Assembly: GCF_000801105.2 (NCBI RefSeq)
Contig: NC_079511.1
Span: 23,831,792 to 23,895,791, forward strand
Source: Raphanus sativus
Lineage: Eukaryota > Streptophyta > Magnoliopsida > Brassicales > Brassicaceae
DNA length: 64,000 nt
Direction of reading: 5' to 3'
The notes under the pieces are model-generated. The model did no database searches, was not told the DNA's origin, and saw only the letters and a program-made list of their open reading frames with translations. Positions 53,950 to 64,000 of this stretch are shown in pieces. The position numbers and the translations under genes were made by a program. The number at the start of each line of letters is the position of its first letter. The stretch's first letter is position 1.

Positions 53950-56900
53950 TCAGTTGGTGACATTAAGTGTCACCAGGCACCTCTCAAAGCTGTTGCGTGG
54001 TAAACTCTTTGTCAACATATCCGCAGGATTTAGAGAAGTATGAATCTTCTGCACCTTAGCTGAACCATCCTCCACCTTGTCCCTGATGAAATGCACTTTA
54101 TTCTCAAAGTGCTTGGTCCTGTCATGATGAACTGGATTCTTCGCCAAACAGATTGCACTCTGCGAGTCACAATTCAACTTGAAACTCTCTGACTTAAACC
54201 CCAATTCACTGCAGAAAATCTTCAACCAAATTCCCTCTCTAGCTGCCTCTGTGAGTGCCATGTACTCTGCCTCAGTAGTTGAAAGAGCCACAACATGCTG
54301 AAGAGTAGACCTCCAACTCACAGTATTACCACCAACCTTGAAGACATAACCCGATATTGACCTTCTCCTGTCAAGATCTGCAGAGTAATCTGAATCACAA
54401 AACCCTTCAATCTCAAACTTGTCTGAATTCTTGAAGTTTAGACACACATCTGAAGCTCCCTTAAGATATCTCAAAATCCACTTAACCGCAGACCAATGAC
54501 ATCTTCCTGGATTTGCCATGAATCTACTGACCAAACCGACCGCATACGCTAAATCTGGACGAGTACCAATCATACCATACATCAGACTTCCCACTGCACT
54601 TGCATAAGGAACTGAACTCATCAACTGTGTCTCCTCAACCAACTCCTCAGGAGTCAAACTCTTAAGCTTGAACTGTGCATTAGATGGAGTTACAACAGCC
54701 CTGCAATCCTCCATGTTAAAAGTTCTCAACACCTGCTTAAGATACCTTTCCTGTGATAGCTTCAGAGTACCCTTCTTTCTATCCCTGATGATATCAATCC
54801 CGAGGATTCTAGATGCTGGCCCTAGATCCTTCATCTCAAACTTTTTCTTCAAACTTGCTTTCAGCGCTTTGATCTTCTCCATATCCTTTGCTGCTATAAG
54901 CATGTCATCAACATATAGTAAGAGATATACCATATCATCAATACTTGATCCCTTAGTGTAAACACATGGATCCTTCCTGCACCTCCAGAACTTTTGAGAC
55001 TTCATAAAATCATCAAACTTTTTGTTCCACTGCCTAGGTGACTGCTTTAAACCATAGAGAGATTTCTTCAGAAGACAAACCTTGTCTTCATCTCCTTTCT
55101 CTATGAAACCTTCCGGCTGCTCCATGTAGATGACTTCATCAAGTGTACCGTGTAAGATAGCAGTCTTGACATCCAGTTGCTCCAACTCCAGATCGAAGTT
55201 CACCACAATTGATAACATGATTCGAATAGAAGCATGCTTGACTACCGGAGAAAATATCTCATTGTAATCCACTCCCTCAATTTGTGTATACCCTTTAGCA
55301 ACAAGTCTCGACTTATACATGCGATCTTCCACTCCTGGAATACCTTCTTTAATCTTGTGAATCCATTTACACCCGATTATCCTCTGGTTTTCTGGCCTTG
55401 GGACGAGATCAAAAGTATCATTCTCATCCAGAGATTGCTTCTCCTCTCCCATAGACTTGTACCATTTATCCCAGTCTCTACTTCTCCTAGTTTCTGCTAG
55501 TGACTTTGGTTCATCTATCTCCAAGCTTTCTGCTGTTGCTAAAGCATAAGCTACAAAATCAGATCCCTCAAATCTCGATGGTGGTCTGATGACTCTCCTT
55601 TCTCTGTCTCTTGCCAACAGATAATCATCAAAAGACTCCACGTGGCTCTGATTTTCCTCCTCTTCTTCCTCAGATTCCTCTTCTTCTTCTGATTCAGTTT
55701 CTGATTGTGAACTTCCCGAAGTATCTCCACCTTGACCAGTAGAATCCCCACTTCCTGAAGCCTCTCCACCTTGACCGGTAGACTCTTGAATTGAACCAGT
55801 TGTACTCGGTCCTTGGATCAGATCAGTGCTAAAAGTGACTTTCTTCTTCTTCTTAGATTTAGTCGCTTCCTTCTGATCTCGATCTTTATACAGCTTCTCC
55901 TCATCAAAGACTACATTCCTGCTGATAGTACTCCTTTCCTCATCTTGTAACCACACCCTGTAACCTTTAGTACCCTGTGGATAACCCATGAAGAATCCCT
56001 TAACAGCTCTTGAACTTAGCTTGTCCTCTGTTCTGTGTACATAAGCAACACAACCAAACCGCCTGAGATGACTGTAATCAACCTTTGATCCTGACCACGC
56101 TTCCTCTGGAATCTGAAACCTCAAAGATGCACTAGGAGACCTGTTTATCAGATAAACCGCAGTCGACGCTGCCTCAGCCCAGAACTTCTTCTCTAACCCG
56201 GTTTCTGCCAACATACACCTGATCTTATCCGCTATTGTCATGTTCATCCTCTCAGCCACTCTATTTTGCTGTGGAGTATAAACGCAAGTCCTGTGCCGTT
56301 TAATCCCTGAGTCTTGACAAAGCTTATCCATCAGATTGTTGCAGAACTCCAATCCATTATCTGTCCTTATACACTTGATCTTCTTCTTTGTTTGATTTTC
56401 CACAAGTGTCTTCCACTCTGAAAAATTCTCAAACACCTCATCTTTACTCCTTAAGAATCTGATCCAGACCTTCCTTGAGTAATCATCGATGAATGTAAGA
56501 AAGTATCTACATCCCGACAGAGTTGGTTCATTCAAAAATGAACCCCATAGATCACTGTGAATGTATTCAAGAATACCTTTAGTAGTGTGTTTCCCCTCTG
56601 GAAAGCTTTGCTTGTGGGACTTTCCAAGTACACACTCCTCACAGAAATCTAATGTGTGGACCTCTTTTGAGTCTAGATAACCTCCTTTGACCAGAAGATT
56701 CATGTTCTTCAGACTCATGTGTCCTAACCTTGAGTGCCATCTGTTCGTCAAGTTCACTTCAGCTCTGACTACAGACGCTTCTCCCTTTACCACTGATCCT
56801 TGCAGATAATACAGCCCATCTTGATATTTCCCAGAAATCACCTTTTGACCATTCTTGTAGAAAGTAACCATGAAGTCTTCCCCTTCATACTTGCAACCGC

Positions 56901-57319
56901 TCTTTTCTAACTGGCCATAAGAGATGAGATTCCTGCTCATGGTTGGCATATATCTCACCTCAGTCAAGATAACTGTAGCTCCTTCTGAGTTTATGATCTT
57001 CAGCTTGCCAATACCTTTGACTTCACTTGAAGTATTGTTTCCCATCAATACTTTTCCACCTTCAAACTCCTTGAAATCAAATAAGGCATCTCTATCTGGT
57101 GTAATGTGGAATGTACAACCAGAATCCATGACCCACTCACTCTTGGGGTCCTTTTCACTTGCTGTCAAGATCATAGGAAACTCCTTTTCCTGAGCAACAT
57201 TTGCAGAATCAGTTGCTCTCCCATTCTTCCTTTCAGGACAATCTTTCTTGAAGTGTCCTTCCTTCCCACATACCCAACACTCTCTAGCTTTGGGTTGATT
57301 CCTTGGCCTAGATTTAGAC
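53950..57319 (-). CDS. Ty1/copia polyprotein, second version, open but 5'-truncated
   Basis: Minus strand. The frame is open from the insertion point at 57319 to the stop at 53950. Counting from the Met at 57174 (1,074 residues): protease DSG at 17-19; HHCC zinc domain at H147, H152, C178, C181; integrase core D208, D272, E308 with the expected 35-residue spacing; an acidic Glu-rich stretch near 500-518; reverse transcriptase with DVKTAILHG at 668 and YVDD at 754; RNase H with CDSDYSAD near 925 and TEAEYMAL near 967; end at NPADMLTKSLP. A CCHC knuckle lies upstream of that Met in the same frame, so the Met is not the real start. The rest of gag is beyond the gypsy insertion. The order protease-integrase-RT-RNase H defines Ty1/copia. 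Confidence 0.92.
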
Positions 57320-60080
57320 TGTCATGTCCCTGATCCTAGATATGATCCTTAGGATCGACCATGGTGCAAGGAGACGCACCAGTCAGCTCATCTGACCTAA
57401 ACACAAGGGTATCATGGCCTGGAAGTAAGGTTAAGGGCATCAGGAAGCTAAGATATAGCTAAACCAAGAAGGAGACAAGTATAAAGGAGCTGTACAAAGT
57501 GTATGGCAGCTGGGCGATGCAGTGAGCAAGCTCGACCAGCTAGATGAAGTGTAGTGAAGCTCAGTGTAGCTCACTGAAGAGTGTGTCAGCTCCCTGAGCT
57601 GGATGAACTAGCTCACTCAGCTGGGTCAGCTGGGGATCAGCTCAACTCAGCTAGACTGAGTGTTCAAGTCTTGGGCAGTTGGGCCAGGTCCGGACAGTGG
57701 TCGGACCATGTGGACCACCCGGGTGTGCCGGTGAGCCGGTGGGCACTTGTGGTTGGACCAGGGGCTTGGGCAACCAGCTAAGGCTTGTGTGTGACATGTC
57801 TAGGAGCAGTTAGACATGTCAAGGACGTCTGGTAACTGCCATAGGCGAATGGGTGCAATCTGTACCATTGATTAAATCAATGGACAGAATTAATACCGAA
57901 AAGGTGCAACCTTTAGAAAGGTAACTGCCCATTCTTCTATATATATCAGGCAAGTCCGTGCCTTTGCAGGCACGTCAGGACTTCATTCTTCTTCCTGAAA
58001 CACAAAGAAAAACAGAGAAAAACAGAGAGATGGTCGGATTACACAATCCAAGACCAAGAGAGGCTTGAAGGCAGCAAAGAGGCAGTTTTGATGGCAATCA
58101 AGAGGGGAGTTGAGAACGACCCTCTGGTGTGTTTTGATTGTGGTTTGCCACGCCATAGGCTTCCTCTACATCCTTACTACACATCCAAATAGCCAGGGAA
58201 GAAGGGAGATGACCGGATTCACTCTCAAAGTCCAAGAGCAGCCTTAAGGGCAGTGGTGTGTAGAAAGGCAGTTTCATGGGTACTGAAGTGGGATGTGATG
58301 CACGACCCTTGGGTGGTGTTTGATCATGGATGAACACACCCTAGGCTTCCTCTACATCATGGTAACACACGCAAATGGACAGAAGAGAATGGAGAAGGCC
58401 GGACTCCACTCCAAAGGCATGAACAGCCTTGAAGGTGGATGCAGTGCAGAAACTGTTTTCATGGGAGTTCCATGGAATGGATGATGGGTGCGACCCATGA
58501 TTGGTTCTTATCAATACTGGAGGTATATGATAATACTTGATAGAGGCGTGCAATGGAGGAGCATGGCCAGACATGATACAGGAAGCGCAAGATCTAGTAA
58601 GATCAAGTCTAAGGTAACATGTACATATGATTACTTTGTGGTTTATGTTGGTGTCTCTTGAGGTGCATATGAGGCCAAGTGTGGCACGCCCTTGGAGACC
58701 ATATATTGTGATGTATTGTAGGGATACAGGACCCTGGAGAAAGGGGCGGATCATAGTTGAACTAATTCATCCATATGGGATGGTAATTAGATGCTATACA
58801 GCAACTAGTGATTCATGGTGGTTCATGAGTGAACCTGATCTATGGTTTTGCATTACCAATGGCTTCAGGCCGTGGCAATGAGGTAATGGAATCATATGGT
58901 ATGATAGGTATCAACCTTGGGTTGGTACAGGATTGGCTGAGAGCCATGAAGAAGAGCAAGACTGACCAGGTTCATTGGGACATGGTTCCATGGCCGGTTA
59001 GGTATGTGTGAAGACTCATCAGTTCTGAGTCATGTGGGGTGGTTGGTTGATTGACTCAGGAACTGGTGGGCATTGTTAATCTTATTCTATGATGTTCAGA
59101 CATGGAGGTACTGAACCATGGAGTGGCCGATTCAGAGAAATCTCTCCATGGCCTTGGTTGGGCAGGTAAGTGGAGATCTGATAGTTCCTGAGGGAATTGT
59201 TAGGATCCGACTTTAAATATCTCTTAATGGGTATTTATCATGGTGAAAGATTAGTTTTATCTCATTGATTTAGAGGTGGTCAGTTATGGCCATATGGGCT
59301 GTTCATGGGCGAGATCAGTATGATCGAGGCCAGTTCTGAGAAATCTGACTTGACCATTCTCTTAGTTATGAATTATCATGAATTATCATGATTTTAATTA
59401 GTTTTTGGAGCATGTTTGCTTGAGGTTGTTTTTGTAGCTGAAGACTTCCCAAAGGTACTTGGTCAGTGGGGATGGCTGGTTGAATGACTAAGTAACCAAG
59501 GGAAGGGTTTTATGCAGACACAGGAGAGATGGACGAGTAGACAAGGAGCTGGGCGAAGCTGCCTTGAAGCTCGATCAGCGGGGAGAGAGTGAACCTCAAG
59601 TGAAGTGGTTCAGCTCAGCTGAGCTGGACAAGCTAGTTTAACAACCTGGGGATAGCTGAGGCAATGAGCTAACAAGCTCCGTGGATGTGGCAAAGGTATG
59701 ATCTAGCAATTCTTGCATAGATCTAGATAGAATGGTTTGGGGGAACAGAACCTCGGATATTGTATGACTTGGATTAGGTTCAGGATCAACCTTGGAGCTG
59801 GTAGTAGTTGTGTCTACTGATCATGGCTAAGGTGATTCGACCTGACAAGTGTTAGATTGGTTTTAGACCAATGGTTGATAGATAATATTCCGCTGTGCAT
59901 AAGTTGAAAGGATCTAAGCTAGGGAAGGACTAAGGTAGTCTTAAGCTAAGGTCTAAGATAGACTTCGCCCTTAGGCGAAAGTATAGATAAAGATCGAAAA
60001 ATTGAGTGGTTCGGTCAGGGTATGGACCGAGCGACGTGAGGCATCGACCGCGGCCTAGCCGGCCGGGTTCGGGTCTTACA
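57320..60080 (+). repeat. Gypsy 5' LTR, second version (2,761 bp)
   Basis: TGTCATGTCCC to TCTTACA, matching 42519-45280 with few differences (for example AACAACCTGG for ACACACCTGG near 59640). It carries the CATCTGACC variant that marks 5' LTRs here. Confidence 0.85.
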
Positions 60081-62481
60081 AGTTGGTATCAGAGCATGCT
60101 TGATTCTAGGATCGTTGGGTTGTGGTTGTTCACCCACACATCCGGACAAGTAGATGCTGATGTGATTAATCCACCAGTTTTATTGTTGACTCAGCTGGAG
60201 GAAGTTAACAATGAAGCTGGATTGACTGTAAGTCCGCTCAACCCTACTGAGGTTCTAGTGGGGGAGAGCTGAGCTGCAGCTGGAAGGGGAAGCTGAATCC
60301 TCTTGTGATGTGAACCGGGCTGATCCAAACAATTGTTGCAAACAATGAGCGGACTAACCGGTTGATTGGGCAGCTGTTTTGGCAGCTAATGATCAAGCTG
60401 GGCCAGTTGCTGAGGTGGTCTAGATTGATTCACCAGCTAGGGCAGCTTGGTTAGTGGACTACCTGAGGGTGCTGGAGCACATAGCTCAGATGAGAATAAG
60501 TATTTCTCAGGTAGTGTGGATCCTTTTGAGGCAGATGAGTGGAGGTTCTGATTTGGTTGTAACTTCAGCTCAACTCACTGCTCAAAGGTAGTATGTTCCA
60601 AACCAAAATTATTTCTGGAAACTGAGACGACCATGGAACCTTACTAGGTGAGCCAAGAGGGAGCTGAGGCAAGATAGGGTATCATGCTTGTGAACGGGAA
60701 AGTTCCAAGGTGAACCGGCTTGGCCAAGATGCATTCTCCAAGGGCAAGATCCTGAAACAGAAGGTTGGTTGATCCAGTTATCTTGAAATAATAGACGGAG
60801 TGGACGGATCGATGCAATGCAAGATCTGTTATGGATGACCTGGACCAGGGAAGTAACATGAACCTGAGAGTGGCTTAGGTTGAAAGAAACGTGCAGCACT
60901 CTTTGGGGGTAAGTGTTATCCTTGGTGGCCATTCAAAACAAGTGAGCATTTGCGAGGTTCAAGTTGGTTTAAGGGAAATGTTACATGGCTAGTATACGAG
61001 TGGCTTGAGATCATATGGATCAGCTGGGACTCAGTATAAGCCAAGGTAGGATTCCTTAGATCAATTTGGATGGATTGGGTATATGATGTTAAGTGGCTTA
61101 GTATGATGGGGATTGAGGTATATTATAAACACTCTTGTGAATGGTATGGGACATTCACAGAAGTGTGACACTTTGGAGAATGGTATGGGACGTTTTCCAA
61201 ATGTGTGATCAAACCGATGTCTTACTCATCTAGGTACTTAATGATCAGTGGTGTGGAAACACATGTACTTTCCGATACTGGAGCTACACATAGGTTTGTG
61301 AGTCCAGGATTGATCGGAAAGGGTTTGTTCCAGATGGGAACATGGGATTGTCTAGTTAGAGACATCCTGGTATTGATCACAGACAGGGTAATGCCTGCGG
61401 ATCTGATTGTTGATCACAGACAGGGTAATGCATGCGGATCTGATTGTTGATCACAGACAGGGTAATGCCTGCGGATCTGATTGTAGTCCACCTTAAGAAT
61501 CACGAGGTGATCATAGGCATGGACTGGCTTGGCAAGAATCGGGCCACCTTGGACTGTCATCATGAGAGGATGCAGTTTGAGAGTGGGTGTGGACCCCCGA
61601 TCAAGTACCAAGGTATTAATCCGGCCTCTGGATGCTTAGTGTTATCAGCAGTCCGTGCAGAAAGGATGCTTGAGCGGGGTTGTTGAGCCTAGTTGGCCAC
61701 AACCAGCACTAAGGAGGTCGTAGGGGTTGGTGGCCCGGACGGGATACCGCTGGTCAGTGAGTTCGAGGATGTGTTTCGGGTGCTACAGGGCATTCCCCCT
61801 GATAGGGCTGACCCGTTCATAATAGAACTGGAACCAGGGACGGCCCCAATGTCAAAGAACCCATACTGCATGGCTCCTGCCGAGATGGCCGAGCTGAAGT
61901 CGACTAAGTCCAGTAAAGGACGAGGGTCGCAGCACAACCAAGTCGGAGATTGACCTAGGGTTGGAATGAAGTCGACCAAGTCCAGTGAGGGACAAAAGTC
62001 GCAGGACAACCAAGTCGGAGATTGACCTATGGTTGAATGAAACGGTGGAGTCCCGGAGTGGACAGGACCGGAATGTGATCGAGTTCTTTAAAGACTTGAC
62101 TGATACATCGAGTGTCTTGGAGATTGGGTAAATCTACTAAGACTCGAGTATGCAGTAAGTTCTTAAGGACTAAAAATGATCTAGTCATGGACTAGACTCA
62201 GAGAATAATTGACTTGGTGTATAGTAGACTGCAACTTGGAAAGTTGAGTTCAGTGACACAAGTCTGTTATGGTGTGATCTGTAAAAGGAGAAGACCACTT
62301 GGTTCAGAATCAAGTGAGTTCCGTCCAAGTGGGGAAGACTTGTTCATACATTGATCAAAAAGGTGATCAGTGAAAAGGAACAAGGATGATGATGCAAAAG
62401 AGTTCGGTGGAACCTTTGGCATCAAGCTAGATGACAGCACCACTGGATTCGAGGACGAATCCATTCTAAGTGGGGGAGACT
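60081..62481 (+). mobile_element. Interior of the gypsy element, second version
   Basis: 2,401 bp with the same gag, protease and truncated reverse transcriptase remnants, the 37-bp triplication (61373-61483) and the 72-bp duplication. One base fewer in the gag piece near 60497 and one near 60231 relative to the first version. Confidence 0.8.
60084..60095 (+). other. Primer binding site, second version
   Basis: TGGTATCAGAGC, 3 bases after the LTR end, as at 45284. Confidence 0.9.
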
Positions 62482-64000
62482 TGTCATGTCCCTGATCCTG
62501 GATATGATCCTTAGGATCGACCATGGTGCAAGGAGACGCACCAGTCAGCTCATGTGACCTAAACACAAGGGTATCATGGCCTGGAAGTAAGGTTAAGGGC
62601 ATCAGGAAGCTAAGATATAGCTAAACCAAGAAGGAGACAAGTATAAAGGAGCTGTACAAAGTGTATGGCAGCTGGGCGATGCAGTGAGCAAGCTCGACCA
62701 GCTAGATGAAGTGTAGTGCAGCTCAGTGTAGCTCACTGAAGAGTGTGTCAGCTCCCTGAGCTGGATGAACTAGCTCACTCAGCTGGGTCAGCTGGGGATC
62801 AGCTCAACTCAGCTAGACTGAGTGTTCAAGTCTTGGGCAGTTGGGCCAGGTCCGGACAGTGGTCGGACCATGTGGACCACCCGGGTGTGCCGGTGAGCCG
62901 GTGGGCACTTGTGGTTGAACCAGGGGCTTGGGCAACCAGCTAAGGCTTGTGTGTGACATGTCTAGGAGCAGTTAGGACATGTCAAGGACGTCTGGTAACT
63001 GCCATAGGCGAATGGGTGCAATCTGTACCATTGATTAAATCAATGGACAGAATTAATACCGAAAAGGTGCAACCTTTAGAAAGGTAACTGCCCATTCTTC
63101 TATATATATCAGGCAAGTCCGTGCCTTTGCAGGCACGTCAGGACTTCATTCTTCTTCCTGAAACACAAAGAAAAACAGAGAAAAACAGAGAGATGGTCGG
63201 ATTACACAATCCAAGACCAAGAGAGGCTTGAAGGCAGCAAAGAGGCAGTTTTGATGGCAATCAAGAGGGGAGTTGAGAACGACCCTCTGGTGTGTTTTGA
63301 TTGTGGTTTGCCACGCCATAGGCTTCCTCTACATCCTTACTACACATCCAAATAGCCAGGGAAGAAGGGAGATGACCGGATTCACTCTCAAAGTCCAAGA
63401 GCAGCCTTAAGGGCAGTGGTGTGTAGAAAGGCAGTTTCATGGGTACTGAAGTGGGATGTGATGCACGACCCTTGGGTGGTGTTTGATCATGGATGAACAC
63501 ACCCTAGGCTTCCTCTACATCATGGTAACACACGCAAATGGACAGAAGAGAATGGAGAAGGCCGGACTCCACTCCAAAGGCATGAACAGCCTTGAAGGTG
63601 GATGCAGTGCAGAAACTGTTTTCATGGGAGTTCCATGGAATGGATGATGGGTGCGACCCATGATTGGTTCTTATCAATACTGGAGGTATATGATAATACT
63701 TGATAGAGGCGTGCAATGGAGGAGCATGGCCAGACATGATACAGGAAGCGCAAGATCTAGTAAGATCAAGTCTAAGGTAACATGTACATATGATTACTTT
63801 GTGGTTTATGTTGGTGTCTCTTGAGGTGCATATGAGGCCAAGTGTGGCACGCCCTTGGAGACCATATATTGTGATGTATTGTAGGGATACAGGACCCTGG
63901 AGAAAGGGGCGGATCATAGTTGAACTAATTCATCCATATGGGATGGTAATTAGATGCTATACAGCAACTAGTGATTCATGGTGGTTCATGAGTGAACCTG
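62482..64000 (+). repeat. Gypsy 3' LTR, second version, running off the window
   Basis: 1,519 bp visible. It has the CATGTGACC variant found in the 3' LTR before the gap, plus private changes (GATCCTGGATAT, GTTGAACCAGG). It extends past the point (63650) where the first version is cut by the gap, so copia gag and the second target duplication should follow outside the window. Confidence 0.85.

Noticed and set aside
48947..64000. A true segmental tandem duplication with two independent copia/gypsy nests
   Set aside because: The 100-N gap, the identical insertion sites and the indel gradient towards the gap make an unmerged contig overlap more likely. It is not excluded.
1..64000. tRNA or rRNA genes
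   Set aside because: No cloverleaf or rRNA-like stretch was noticed; the tRNA-like matches are retroelement primer sites and a SINE head.

Overview
The window is plant nuclear DNA, very AT-rich on the left and dominated by transposable elements. It holds one intact host gene. The eight-exon gene at 24218-26906 encodes a 566-residue double-AP2 transcription factor that matches Arabidopsis PLETHORA2 (PLT2, At1g51190) almost end to end. About 2.7 kb downstream lies a frameshifted remnant of an A20/AN1 stress-associated protein gene. In Arabidopsis the neighbour of PLT2 is SAP2 (At1g51200), so this is the syntenic block with SAP2 decaying. Together with Emigrant-type, CACTA, Helitron and TRIM elements of crucifer type, this points to a Brassicaceae genome outside Arabidopsis, most likely a Brassica or Raphanus relative.

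Layout. 1-9.4 kb: a Helitron end, a foldback element with telomere-like motifs, an Emigrant MITE, a complete 1,485-bp deleted CACTA element with TAA target duplication, a Helitron 3' end, and a Mutator-like element that carries a gene fragment and has a SINE in one arm. 9.4-23 kb: AT-rich DNA with several MITEs (one nested in another) and a Helitron. 23-27.3 kb: PLT2, with two stem-loops in its 3' flank. 27.5-30 kb: a TRIM, Helitron ends, a 122-bp tandem repeat and the SAP2 relic. 30.3-37 kb: a roughly 125-bp tandem array split by a 4.07-kb Helitron that carries exons of an unidentified gene, then degenerate coding sequence. 38-48.8 kb: a minus-strand Ty1/copia element whose gag is interrupted by a plus-strand, non-autonomous Ty3/gypsy element with 2.76-kb LTRs.

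A gap of exactly 100 N lies at 48847-48946. The 14.7 kb before it (34132-48846) and the 14.7 kb after it (48947-63650) are the same sequence in the same order, differing mostly by single-base indels that become denser towards the gap on both sides. The simplest reading is two contig ends that overlap and were scaffolded without merging, not a biological duplication. Everything after 48947 should therefore be read as a second version of 34132-48846 until long reads say otherwise. In this second version the copia polyprotein is open, whereas the first version has two frameshifts.

No new defence, metabolic or regulatory system was found. The points most worth following are the PLT2 3' stem-loops, the PLT2-SAP2 synteny with SAP2 decay, the gene fragments carried by the Helitron and the Mutator-like element, and the structure of the short gypsy element.
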